Assembly: GCF_013031245.1 (NCBI RefSeq)
Contig: NZ_WPZL01000021.1
Coordinates: 1 to 64,000, forward strand
Direction: 5' to 3'
Origin: Ruegeria lacuscaerulensis
GTDB lineage: Bacteria; Pseudomonadota; Alphaproteobacteria; Rhodobacterales; Rhodobacteraceae
Length of the DNA stretch: 64,000 nucleotides
Each line of letters opens with the position of its first letter. The first letter of the stretch is position 1. Both the position numbers and the translations under genes were made by a program. Shown in pieces: positions 48,906-58,076 of this stretch. Under the pieces are notes generated by a model. It had not been told where the DNA came from and searched no databases. It worked only from the letters and a program-made list of their open reading frames with translations.

Positions 48906-51309
48906 GATAACCCGGACAACCCAGGTTGCCATTATCGGGGGCGGTATCATGGGGGTGGCCGCCCAATTTCAGCTGGCCGAGAATGGCTGGACCGACACGA
49001 TCCTGTTCGAAAAGGCCGAACTGACCTCCGGTTCGACCTGGCACGCCGCCGGGCAGATCGCTCATGCGGTCGGCTCGCGCCTGGCGGGCTGGATTAACAA
49101 GACCTCGATCGAGACCTACAAACGCGTCGAGCAGGAAACCGGACAATCCATTGGCTGGCACGAGGTCGGCGGATTCCGTATCGCCACCACCGATGACGAA
49201 GTCGACTGGATGAAATCTATCATGGGGGTTGGCAATCTGCTTGACCTGCCGATGGAACTGGTTGGTGCCGAGGAGGTTGCCAGAAGCAACCCGTTCTACA
49301 AGGTGGATGACGTCAAAGCCGCTGTGCAGACTTTCGAGGACGGTCATATCGACCCTTCTGGCGTCACAATGGCGCTGGCCGCCGCGACCCGCGCGCGAGG
49401 GGCAAAGATCGAACGGCACAACAGGGTGATCGGAGCTTCTCGCAAGGGCGACGGCTGGCTGCTGCGCACGGAAAAAGGGGACGTCTGGGCCGAACATGTG
49501 ATCATCGCCGCAGGGTCTTATTCCAATCAAGTTGGCGAATGGTTCGGGCTGAAAATCCCTTCAGTTAGTTGCCTGCACCATTACCTTGTAACCGACACCG
49601 TGCCGGAGTTCGAAGGACGCCCCGAACTGCCCGTGATGAGAGATAACGCCTATGGGGGCTACATCCGGCAGGAACAGAAATCTGGCCTGATCGGTATATA
49701 TGAAAGCCACGTTTGTCCCACGGTATGGGAAATGCCTCAGGGCACTCCCTGGGCCGCGGAGAATGAGCTTTTCCAGGCCGATTATGACTCCATTGGTGAT
49801 TTCCTGATAACCGCCTTTGAAAAGATGCCCATTCTGGCCAATCTCGGCATCAAGCGCGTGGTACGCGGGGCGATCACCCATACACCCGATGGCGGCATGC
49901 TGGTCGGCCCGTCCGGTGCGCCTAATGTCTGGCTGTCCTGCGGGTCGTCCATTGGCCTCGCTTGGGGCGGCGGCGCGGGCAAAGTGCTGGCCGACTGGAT
50001 GGTGCATGGCGAAACCCCGATCAACGCCCGCGGCATGGACCCGCGCCGCTATGGCGGTTTTGCGACCGACCACTTCATTGTCGAGCGCACCAAGGATGAA
50101 TTCATGCGCCGCCATGACACTCCTTGCCCAGGCAAACAGTTCCATTCCCTGCGCCCGCTGAATCGTCATGTGCTTTATGACCGGCTGGCCGCCAAGGGCG
50201 CGGTGTTCGGCGAAGTCGCCGGCTGGGAACGCCCACGCTATTTCGGCGAGGTGGGTGAAGCAGAGCAGATAGGCTGGGGGCATCAGTCTTGGCACCAAAA
50301 TGCCATGGCTGAGGCCAAAGCCACACGCGCAGCGGCTGGCGTGATCGATCTTTGCGCCTTTGCACAGACCGAGGTCACGGGTCGCGACGCGGGCACGCTT
50401 CTGGACCGGTTATCGGCAAACACGATCCCGACGCGCGACGGGCGGATCAGCCTGAACCACCTGCTGACGCCCAAGGGTAGGTTCGAAACCGAAATTACCA
50501 TCTGGCGCATTGCCGCAGATCGTTTCTTCATAGGGTCCGCCATCGCCCGGTCCAACCCGGATCAGGACTGGTTGCGCATTCATATCCGCAAAGGTGAAGG
50601 CGTTCAGATTATCAACCGTTCCGCCGACTGGGGCATGCTGGCGCTTTCCGGCCCGGCCTCGCGCCGGATTCTGGCGGAGCTGACAGATGCGGACTTGTCA
50701 AACGCCGTCTTCCCCTGGCTTTCTGGGCAGGAAATCACCGTGGCGGGCGTGCCCTGCTATGCCTTGCGAGTCGCCTTTACTGGCGAGTTGGGGTGGGAGC
50801 TGCACGCACCCTTGAACCGCATCGCCGCACTTTATGATGCGCTTCACGAGGTCGGCGGAAAGCATGGTCTTGTCGATCTGGGCAGCTATGCCTTCAACGG
50901 CTTGCGGATGGAAAAAGCCTATCGCGCATCTGGCGAATTGACGACCGATGTGGGGCCGTTCGATGTCGGGTTGGAACGGTTCGTGCGCGGCGAGGGGCGC
51001 GAATTCATAGGCCGCGAAGCACTGTTGAATGCTGCGCCCGAATGGGAGTTGTTCTATGCCGAACTTCATGCCGACGGCATCGACATCCACGGTGGAGAAC
51101 CGGTGCTGCGAAACGGTCAGCCGGTCGGCCTAACCACGTCGGGCGGCTATGGCTATACCGTGGGCAAAAGCCTGGGGTGGCTTTTCGTGCGCAAGGGCAT
51201 CCCCCGCGACGGGCTTCAGGTGCAAATCCTGAACCAGAACTTTGACGTGACGGTGCATGAAGATGCCGCCGTTGATCCGCAGAACCTGCGACCCAGATCC
51301 GAGGATTGA
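48898..51309 (+). CDS. FAD-dependent oxidoreductase fused to a GcvT domain (dimethylglycine-dehydrogenase-like), copy 2
   Basis: An 803-residue paralogue of the preceding gene with the same architecture: GGGIMGVAAQFQLAENG for FAD, LTSGSTWHAAGQIAHAVG with the covalent-FAD histidine, then the folate domain (ALSGPASRRILAEL, FTGELGWELHAPL). The two copies are well diverged, so they probably act on different N-methyl intermediates rather than being a recent duplication. The ATG at 48898 overlaps the copy-1 stop by eight bases; a TTG at 48892 is an alternative. Confidence 0.92.
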   Translation: MTEITRTTQVAIIGGGIMGVAAQFQLAENGWTDTILFEKAELTSGSTWHAAGQIAHAVGSRLAGWINKTSIETYKRVEQETGQSIGWHEVGGFRIATTDDEVDWMKSIMGVGNLLDLPMELVGAEEVARSNPFYKVDDVKAAVQTFEDGHIDPSGVTMALAAATRARGAKIERHNRVIGASRKGDGWLLRTEKGDVWAEHVIIAAGSYSNQVGEWFGLKIPSVSCLHHYLVTDTVPEFEGRPELPVMRDNAYGGYIRQEQKSGLIGIYESHVCPTVWEMPQGTPWAAENELFQADYDSIGDFLITAFEKMPILANLGIKRVVRGAITHTPDGGMLVGPSGAPNVWLSCGSSIGLAWGGGAGKVLADWMVHGETPINARGMDPRRYGGFATDHFIVERTKDEFMRRHDTPCPGKQFHSLRPLNRHVLYDRLAAKGAVFGEVAGWERPRYFGEVGEAEQIGWGHQSWHQNAMAEAKATRAAAGVIDLCAFAQTEVTGRDAGTLLDRLSANTIPTRDGRISLNHLLTPKGRFETEITIWRIAADRFFIGSAIARSNPDQDWLRIHIRKGEGVQIINRSADWGMLALSGPASRRILAELTDADLSNAVFPWLSGQEITVAGVPCYALRVAFTGELGWELHAPLNRIAALYDALHEVGGKHGLVDLGSYAFNGLRMEKAYRASGELTTDVGPFDVGLERFVRGEGREFIGREALLNAAPEWELFYAELHADGIDIHGGEPVLRNGQPVGLTTSGGYGYTVGKSLGWLFVRKGIPRDGLQVQILNQNFDVTVHEDAAVDPQNLRPRSED

Positions 51310-51312
51310 GAC

Positions 51313-52983
51313 ATGACTATGATCAATGGCGGCGAGGCCGTCTATCGCGTTTTGAAGGCAAATAAGATTGAGACTGTTTTTGGGCTGCTGGGCGGTTCGA
51401 TGCTGGAATTGTATGATGCCATGTATCATGGCGGCGACATTGCCTATGTCGGTGCGCGAGACGAACGTGCAGCAGGGCATATGGCGGATGCATGGGCGCG
51501 GATGACCGGCAAACCCGGCGTTGTTCTAGGCGCACAGGCGGGACCTGGAGTGGTAAACCTTGTCACCGCCGTGGCTGAGGCACATCTTGCCTATTCGCCG
51601 CTGGTAGTCATCGCCGGGGCGATTACGCGGGTGGATCAGGCCAAGGACACGTTTCAGGAGGTCGATCAGGTCGCGCTTTTTGCGCCGATCTGCAAACGCT
51701 CGGTCATGGTGCCGGACCCTTCGCGGCTGGCACCGATGCTGGAGGATGCAATCAGGCTTGCCAACTCGGGGCGTCGCGGTCCCGTGGTGTTGCATGTCCC
51801 GCGCGATCTGTTCGCGGCCGAAATACCCGCGATCGATCCGGAACCAGTCAATATCGCCCGTCCAGGGCCTGCCGCTCCATCGGATATCGGCGCCATAGCT
51901 GACCTGCTCTCGAACGCGGAACGTCCGGTTATCTTCGCGGGCGGTGGCTTCAGATGGGGCAGAGGTCGCGAAGCTTTGACAACGTTGGCTGAAATGCTGG
52001 AAATTCCGGTGGTCGCCTCGACCGGCCATGCCGACATCATGCGCCACGGCCATCCGTGGTTTGCCGGTCAGGCTGGTCCACGCGGCAACTTGGTGGCCAG
52101 CCGGCTTACCAAAGAGGCCGACGTAATGGTGGTCCTGGGCGCGCGGCTCGGCTTCAACTCCACCTTTCACAGCAACGATTATGTGGGGGCCGACACCCGC
52201 ATTGCCCATGTGGACATCGATGGCTCTGCTGTAGGGCGGTACTTCCCGGCGGAAATCGCGGTTCAGGCGGATGCAGCGCAGACCGCTTTGGCGCTGACCA
52301 CGGCCGCGTCAAAGCCTGACGCCGATATGTGGCGCGCGGCCTTCAAACAGGACATGGCCGCCCTTACAGCGGAACGGGCCGATGAGGCACAGATTGCCAC
52401 TCTGCCGATGCACCCGCGCCGGGCGTTGGGCGAAATCCGCGAGGCGATTCCGAAAGACGCCATTGTCACGCTGGATACCGGTAATACCTGCCTGCAGGCC
52501 GCGGACCGGTTGGCGCATTACGCACCGCTTTCGCTTATCACGCCGCTGGATTTCGGGTTGGTCGGTTTCGGGCTGGCTGCTGCCATCGGGGCCAAGGCGG
52601 CCGCGCCGGACCGCCCGGTGGTGGCGATCATGGGTGATGGAGCCATCGGTTATACCATGATCGAAATCCAGACCGCCGTCTCACAGGGGTTGCCCATCGT
52701 GATCGTGGTCCTGGATAATGAAGCCTGGGGCGCTGAGAAGGCCTATCAGCAGGAGTATTACGGTGGTCGCCTACTGGGCGCGGAAATCCTGTCGCCGCGC
52801 TTTGACAAGTTCGCCGAACTTTGCGGCGGCAGGGGGATTTGGGTGGATGGCCCCGGCGAGATGGGACCGGCCCTGACCAAAGCCATCGCCAGCGGCGAGA
52901 CCACGGTTATTCAATGCAAGATCGACCCCGGCGCGCTGATGACCCTGCGCAAGGACTTGTTCAAAGCCGCGAAAGAGGGCTGA
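51313..52983 (+). CDS. Thiamine-diphosphate-dependent enzyme, Xsc/acetolactate-synthase-like
   Basis: A 556-residue TPP enzyme with the usual three domains. The N-terminal domain has the catalytic-type glutamate in GARDERAAGHMADAWARM. The C-terminal domain has the TPP motif GDGAIGYTMIEIQTAV ending in VVLDNEAWG. The NEAWGAEKAYQQEYYGGR segment resembles the WGAEK region of sulfoacetaldehyde acetyltransferase (Xsc), which distinguishes it from ordinary acetolactate synthases. It starts 3 bases after the flavoprotein stop. It may cleave or condense the carbon skeleton released by the upstream steps; the substrate is unknown. Confidence 0.85.
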   Translation: MTMINGGEAVYRVLKANKIETVFGLLGGSMLELYDAMYHGGDIAYVGARDERAAGHMADAWARMTGKPGVVLGAQAGPGVVNLVTAVAEAHLAYSPLVVIAGAITRVDQAKDTFQEVDQVALFAPICKRSVMVPDPSRLAPMLEDAIRLANSGRRGPVVLHVPRDLFAAEIPAIDPEPVNIARPGPAAPSDIGAIADLLSNAERPVIFAGGGFRWGRGREALTTLAEMLEIPVVASTGHADIMRHGHPWFAGQAGPRGNLVASRLTKEADVMVVLGARLGFNSTFHSNDYVGADTRIAHVDIDGSAVGRYFPAEIAVQADAAQTALALTTAASKPDADMWRAAFKQDMAALTAERADEAQIATLPMHPRRALGEIREAIPKDAIVTLDTGNTCLQAADRLAHYAPLSLITPLDFGLVGFGLAAAIGAKAAAPDRPVVAIMGDGAIGYTMIEIQTAVSQGLPIVIVVLDNEAWGAEKAYQQEYYGGRLLGAEILSPRFDKFAELCGGRGIWVDGPGEMGPALTKAIASGETTVIQCKIDPGALMTLRKDLFKAAKEG

Positions 52984-53001
52984 AATGAGAGGAATAAAGA
53001 G

Positions 53002-54477
53002 ATGACGACCTGGGACACGATTACCGTCGGGGCCGGCAACGCAGCCTTTTGCGCGGCCCATGCCGCTCGAGAGCAAGGAGCCAGTGTGCTGATGTTGGAA
53101 TGCGCCCCAGAGGCCGAAAATGGCGGCAATTCTCGCTATACCGCCGGCGCGATCCGCTTCGCCTATGACGGAGTGGATGACATCCGCGCGCTATGCCCGG
53201 ACCTGTCCGAGGAGCAGATCGCCATAACTGATTTCGGTACCTACACCAAGGACCAGTTTTTTGACGACATGTTCCGTGTCACCCGATATCGCACCGATCC
53301 AGCCCTTTGTGAGAGGCTGGTGACGACCTCGCGTGAGACCATGACGTGGATGCGCGACAAGGGCATACGCTTTTTGCCGATCTATGGGCGACAGGCGTTC
53401 AAGGTGGAGGGGCGATTCAAATTCTGGGGTGGGCTTACACTCGAAGCCTGGGGCGGCGGCCCGGGACTAGTCGATGCGCATACAAAAATCGCCAGGGATG
53501 CAGGTGTCGAGATCCGATACGAGACACGGGTGACGTCACTTATCACCGATGGGCATGCAGTGACAGGCGTCAAAGTGCGTCACAAGGGGGAGATGTTCGA
53601 CCTGAAGTCCCGTTCCGTCGTGCTGGCCTCGGGCGGCTTTCAGGCCAGCACCGAGATGCGTACGCGCTACCTTGGCCCAGGCTGGGAAATGGCTCGGGTG
53701 CGCGGCTCGCGGTTCAATAATGGCGAGGGCATCCGGATGGCCTTGGAGATCGGCGCGTCGTCTTTTGGCAACTGGTCTGGCTGCCATGCGGTGGGCTGGG
53801 ATTACAACGCGCCAGAATTCGGCGATCTGGATGTCGGCGACGGGTTCCAGAAACACTCCTACCCCTGGGGGATCATGGTCAATGCGACCGGTCGGCGCTT
53901 TGTCGACGAAGGTGCGGATTTCCGCAATTATACTTACGCGAAATACGGACGAGTGATCCTCGAACAGCCCGATCAGTTTGCATGGCAGGTATTCGATGCC
54001 AAGGTCACGCATCTGTTGCGTGACGAATACCGCATCAAGCGGGTCACCAAAGTGACCGCCCCGACATTGCGGGAACTGGCTGGCAAGATGGAAGGCGTCG
54101 ATCCAGAAGGTTTTCTGGGTGAGGTCAATGCTTACAACGCTGCTGTAAATAAGGACATCCCGTTTGATCCCAACGTCAAGGATGGGCGCGCCACTAAAGG
54201 TCTGGCGGTGCCGAAATCGAACTGGGCCAATACTATCGACGAGGGCCCATTCGAGGCCTATCAAGTCGGCTGCGGTGTAACCTTCACCTTCGGAGGGCTA
54301 AGGATCGATCCTGACAGCGCCCAGGTGCTCGACAACGACCTGACACCGATCCCTGGGCTCTTTGCAGCGGGAGAACTGGTCGGAGGCGTGTTCTTCTTCA
54401 ACTACCCAGGCGGCACGGGCCTTATCAACGGATCGGTCTTCGGACGCCTTGCCGGAACGCATGTAAATAGCGGCTAG
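53002..54477 (+). CDS. FAD-dependent dehydrogenase, TcuA/fumarate-reductase-like
   Basis: A 491-residue flavoprotein of the succinate dehydrogenase/fumarate reductase family. It shows VGAGNAAFCAAHAAREQGA for FAD, the GGNSRYTAGAIRFAY segment characteristic of tricarballylate-dehydrogenase-like members, LASGGFQAS, and the C-terminal GLFAAGELVGGVFFFNYPGG and GTGLINGSVFGRLAG. No separate iron-sulfur subunit is adjacent. It ends the cluster and could oxidise a saturated carboxylic acid or act with the TPP enzyme on the carbon skeleton. Confidence 0.87.
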   Translation: MTTWDTITVGAGNAAFCAAHAAREQGASVLMLECAPEAENGGNSRYTAGAIRFAYDGVDDIRALCPDLSEEQIAITDFGTYTKDQFFDDMFRVTRYRTDPALCERLVTTSRETMTWMRDKGIRFLPIYGRQAFKVEGRFKFWGGLTLEAWGGGPGLVDAHTKIARDAGVEIRYETRVTSLITDGHAVTGVKVRHKGEMFDLKSRSVVLASGGFQASTEMRTRYLGPGWEMARVRGSRFNNGEGIRMALEIGASSFGNWSGCHAVGWDYNAPEFGDLDVGDGFQKHSYPWGIMVNATGRRFVDEGADFRNYTYAKYGRVILEQPDQFAWQVFDAKVTHLLRDEYRIKRVTKVTAPTLRELAGKMEGVDPEGFLGEVNAYNAAVNKDIPFDPNVKDGRATKGLAVPKSNWANTIDEGPFEAYQVGCGVTFTFGGLRIDPDSAQVLDNDLTPIPGLFAAGELVGGVFFFNYPGGTGLINGSVFGRLAGTHVNSG

Positions 54478-54529
54478 AATGAGCGCAGGTTGTCTGTTTT
54501 TTGATCGAGCCGACTAGTTCGACCGGGCA

Positions 54530-54669
54530 TTGTTGCATAAATCCAGACAGGGATTCACTGTATGAATCCAGCATGATAGCTGGAGGGCATGAGCAGTTGT
54601 GCCCCAACGAAGTACAAGACCACAAACTGGTCGTCTTACTTGCAAACTCGATGTGGCTGGGCGAGATGA
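54530..54669 (+). mobile_element. IS5-type insertion-sequence end with transposase N-terminal remnant
   Basis: GTTGCATAAATCC near 54533 resembles the terminal repeat of IS5/IS903-type elements. The ATG at 54589 opens PTKYKTTNWSSYLQTR, the typical start of IS5-family transposases in this group, but the frame stops after 26 codons. The next bases read directly into a DUF3883 remnant, so the rest of the element is gone. Confidence 0.65.
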
Positions 54670-55053
54670 ACGTAACAGATCCCTCGGCAAGGCTGGCGAA
54701 GAACGCGTCTTAATCCATGAACGCGCGACCCTCACTGATGCTGGACGCCAGGATCTTGCCGAAAGGGTGCGTTGGATCAGCCAGGAAGACGGCGATGGTG
54801 CAGGATATGACATCTCCAGCTTCACACTTGATGGCCAAAGCCGACTGATTGAGGTGAAGACGACCAACGGTTGGGAGCGCCCGCCGTTTCATATTTCCAA
54901 AAGGAACTGACAATCGCAGATGCGAACCGCGACAACTGGACACTTTTTCGCCTCTGGAATTTTTCCAGGAATCCGAAGGCGTTTGAATTGCGCCCGCCTT
55001 TGGATGCCCATGTCGAACTGACTGCCACAAGCTTCCGAGCGAGTTTTCTCTGA
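54670..55053 (+). pseudogene. DUF3883 (NOV_C) domain remnant, frameshifted
   Basis: Two frames give the C-terminal DUF3883 domain: GKAGEERVLIHERATL, RVRWISQEDGDGAGYDI and RLIEVKTTNGWERPPFHIS in one, then TLFRLWNFSRNPKAFELRPP in the next, with a frameshift near 54900. DUF3883 domains sit at the C-terminus of large helicase or nuclease proteins, including anti-phage systems. Upstream domains are missing and replaced by the insertion-sequence end. Confidence 0.75.
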
Positions 55054-55257
55054 GGGATCCTCCATGTTACGCTGCGGGTAGGTTCACCTTGGCGAGGCCC
55101 ATAAACGGGAGAACGCCGCTTGCAGCACAAAACCGCTGCCGCCTAAACTCAAAAAAAAACTGGTCCAGAGCCTCCGTTGCAAAATACGACCACCCAGTCC
55201 GATAAGCTTCGAATACGGATACGATGTATGGCGTTGGATTGACTTCTTGCGCTTATC

Positions 55258-55812
55258 TTAAGGATTACCAAGTACCGAAACGCAGTGCGCTCCAAAGTCT
55301 GACAAGTCGTCGCCCAGATCGCTGTCACCGGTTTCGGCGGCCATTCGATCGAAAAAAGGAAGGTAGGCCACCGCTTCTGACTGCGCCACCTGACAGAAGA
55401 ATTCATTCAGGATAGTTCTGTCACAAAGCTCTGCTCTGTGACAGAAAGCCACTTGGCTGTAGAAATTGTCCAAGAGGATGAGCGCTTCTCGTATCTGGTG
55501 GTCGGCCTTGTGCCGGAAAACTTCCTGACTGAGCGCAGCTCGGTAAGCCCTCTCCGAAATTCTGCCATTCGTCAGCAGCTGGACCAGCGCTGGGCGCTCG
55601 GACCAGAACTCATGTAGGGTCAGACGGGCAGCCACATACCTCTCACTGCCATACTCCTCGATATAGGACAGAGATCTACTTTGGGCCTCTTTTTCTACGA
55701 TCTCGCCGCGCTCTTGAAAATAGCGTATTCCGCCAAAGCATATTGCTACGACGCTGAAAACCTTGAAGCTGATGTCTGCGATCTTATCGAAGCGTGAGAG
55801 TTGAAGGCTCAT
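55258..55812 (-). CDS. Membrane-anchored protein of unknown function
   Basis: A 184-residue protein with one N-terminal membrane helix (ISFKVFSVVAICFGGIRYF, residues about 12-30) followed by a charged, probably helical cytoplasmic part that includes EEYGSERYVAARLTLHEFW. I do not recognise the family. Its ATG overlaps the stop of the upstream gene by four bases, so it is the last of a three-gene unit. Confidence 0.72.
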   Translation of the reverse strand: MSLQLSRFDKIADISFKVFSVVAICFGGIRYFQERGEIVEKEAQSRSLSYIEEYGSERYVAARLTLHEFWSERPALVQLLTNGRISERAYRAALSQEVFRHKADHQIREALILLDNFYSQVAFCHRAELCDRTILNEFFCQVAQSEAVAYLPFFDRMAAETGDSDLGDDLSDFGAHCVSVLGNP

Positions 55813-56204
55813 GGTGCCCTGACCACCACTCGGCAACCATCGGGGTAAAAGGCGATGAGACTTGCGACCTCTGGTAAGGATTGACGTGCGATACAAGCCA
55901 GATCTTCGCGGGTCAGAACAACGACTTCGTCGGGGATGTTTTGCTCTTCGGCGATTCTGATGTCGGGCGCGGCATTCAGGGTCATCTCCATAAAGCTTAT
56001 GGTTTCGCCGGTTCGCTCTGAGCCGCAGTCGCCGGGTCTGATGAACAAGGTTTCTTCGGAAGAAGACAGGTAGCTGTCCACGTTTTTGGCAATGCAATCG
56101 ATTTGAGCGCCAGACATGAGGAAGAATGCATCGTCCTGCGCCGCAGAAGCGGTTGGCCCAAGGGTCGCAACACTCAGCAGCAGTGTCCTAATAGTTGATT
56201 TCAT
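55809..56204 (-). CDS. Small secreted cysteine-containing protein
   Basis: A 131-residue protein with a signal peptide (KSTIRTLLLSVATLGPTASA, cleavage near residue 21). The mature part has four cysteines (QIDCIAKN, GDCGSER, DLACIARQ, DGCRVVV), which suggests disulfides in the periplasm. The start at 56204 overlaps the stop of the ClpP-like gene by four bases. The family is unknown to me. Confidence 0.72.
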   Translation of the reverse strand: MKSTIRTLLLSVATLGPTASAAQDDAFFLMSGAQIDCIAKNVDSYLSSSEETLFIRPGDCGSERTGETISFMEMTLNAAPDIRIAEEQNIPDEVVVLTREDLACIARQSLPEVASLIAFYPDGCRVVVRAP

Positions 56205-57646
56205 TCCGTAATCTCTTCCATGGTCTGGTATCCCGCCACGCTGAAGCTGCCGAAGCAAAAAATGCTTCCCGTTGCATTGTTTAGCCAACAATCTTCATTG
56301 AGCCACCGTTCCTCTGGGGTAGTCAGGATCTGGGCTGCATCGTTAATCGCCGTGCTTGTTCCGTCCGGCAAGTTCCAACTATCGATTTTTTGCGCCGAAG
56401 ATCCGTTTAAAATGTCGGCCTGGCGTGTACCGGCTTTTCCTTTTTCCACAACAGTCTGGCTGCCCGATGGCCAATGGAAACGCCAAACGTTGTCCACGGT
56501 TAAATCAGCGTGCCTGGTCTTCACAATTTCCCAACGGCAGGGTTCCCGATCGCTAAATCTGCCATCTGCGAACACGAGGCAAACAGCCTCGGCATCCGTG
56601 GTTTTTTCGATTTTTGCTATACGGGCAGGCGGCTTGCCGTCGGGGTTGTAAAGCGCAGTGATCGGCGTTTGCGGGTCATACATTTGATAAGGGTAGACCC
56701 CTTCATTATCAGTGATCGAGTGGATGGCGCGATGTGTCAGCGGCCCATAGCGATTGTATTCCGAGTCTGCTGGTTGGATTATATCGCAGGGCATCGCACG
56801 CTCTCCGCGAAAACCGAAAGGAAGCTTGCCGGTCATCCTCGAGCCTTCCTTTTCGATCGCCACGTCTTCTGTATTGGCAAAAATAGGCAATAGAGTGTCT
56901 TGAAGAAAGAACTCATGGTTGTAGCAGGCATTGATAGTTGAGACTGCATCAAGCTCGTCACGTGGTGCAACAGGAGCAATCGCAATACCCCAACGAGAGG
57001 CCTCGCCAACGGTGTTCACATACAGCATGTCGTCGCTGGGTGTGTTCAGCATACGCAAGACGAGGCTGCGCTGAATGTTCATTTGGTCTCCTCGCTCCAA
57101 GAGGAAGCCGATATTCGCCAGGGCTCCTTCAAATGCCTGCTGGACAGTTTGTGCCGAATACTCGCGTTCGGGAACCTCGATAAAAGGTGCGTGGAAACCC
57201 AGATTGCCAAGTGGATGCAATTGGCGGAAGGGGAGTAGGCCCGCATCCCCTTTGGTGTCATTTGTTCCACCCATAAATGCCACTGCGCAGGCCGAAAGGC
57301 ATTGGGCATCTTTGGGAACAGCACTTCCGATGCGCTTACCCAGCAAATACTGTGCGATCTTCACGCCCTCTGAAAAACTTCCCCCGGTGCTATCGAAGCA
57401 CACTTTTTTCCAGCTGTTCATCGAATTCGGGTAGAAAAGGTTCGCCTCTTCCGGGTGGTCGGTAGAAAAACTCGCCATTGCGTCGCGAATTTTGTCAGCG
57501 TCTCCAGCTTCGATCGGGCCTTCGACCGAAATATAGCAACGCATTTCGTCGTTCGGAGTCTTGGTTACTTCTGCGGCGTGAGCGGATGTGAATGGGGACC
57601 ACGTGAACAAAAGAACAGCAGTCGAAAGGTAGAAGCGATTGGTCAC
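56201..57646 (-). CDS. Secreted ClpP/crotonase-fold protein (COG3904-like)
   Basis: A 481-residue protein with a signal peptide (about residues 1-24, ending SAHAA). Residues about 36-160 match the ClpP-like fold: CFDSTGGSFSEGVKIAQYLL (83-102) and AQCLSACAVAFMGGTND (114-130), where S118 is in the position of the catalytic serine of periplasmic ClpP-like peptidases. The C-terminal 300 residues are not recognised. It leads a coupled three-gene unit with a secreted small protein and a membrane-anchored protein. A periplasmic protease role is inferred. Confidence 0.75.
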   Translation of the reverse strand: MTNRFYLSTAVLLFTWSPFTSAHAAEVTKTPNDEMRCYISVEGPIEAGDADKIRDAMASFSTDHPEEANLFYPNSMNSWKKVCFDSTGGSFSEGVKIAQYLLGKRIGSAVPKDAQCLSACAVAFMGGTNDTKGDAGLLPFRQLHPLGNLGFHAPFIEVPEREYSAQTVQQAFEGALANIGFLLERGDQMNIQRSLVLRMLNTPSDDMLYVNTVGEASRWGIAIAPVAPRDELDAVSTINACYNHEFFLQDTLLPIFANTEDVAIEKEGSRMTGKLPFGFRGERAMPCDIIQPADSEYNRYGPLTHRAIHSITDNEGVYPYQMYDPQTPITALYNPDGKPPARIAKIEKTTDAEAVCLVFADGRFSDREPCRWEIVKTRHADLTVDNVWRFHWPSGSQTVVEKGKAGTRQADILNGSSAQKIDSWNLPDGTSTAINDAAQILTTPEERWLNEDCWLNNATGSIFCFGSFSVAGYQTMEEITE

Positions 57647-58076
57647 AGAATGGTTCTTCTCTTTTTGGGCATGCCATTGCTTCTAAACGTGTAATTTTAG
57701 TGGAATCAACTATGCATTGCATCGCAGGAGGGGCGTTCATCCGAATTGTGAGGTTTCGAACACCCTACTGTTGGATCGCTAAGTTGATCTCACTTCCTGC
57801 TATCGAACGATTGATACTGTTATCCACCGCATCACCCTTTGCCATGTCTCAAATTTTACGGTCGTTGCGCCACAAGATGCGCTTTCGGGGTTCATCACGA
57901 AGTCCCGAAAGTACACCAGTGGGCGCAAGTCTTGCCCGATCACAACGGCGTTCTGTTTGAGGTCGACTGTCTCGTTTGGGGCCAACATGCCGGGTGCTCC
58001 GTCAAAAGACGTGCGGACGCATGCACAACTGAGGGCCTCTTTTGTGACATGTCGATCGAGACAGTATCAGCAGAAC
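57647..58076. other. Intergenic stretch with one doubtful small ORF
   Basis: 430 bases between the ClpP-like gene and the nuclease gene. A minus-strand frame 57800-57988 (62 codons, starting MLAPNETVDLKQNAVV) has a GGAG seven bases upstream and protein-like composition, but I cannot assign it and it may be a remnant. Otherwise nothing was recognised. Confidence 0.3.
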
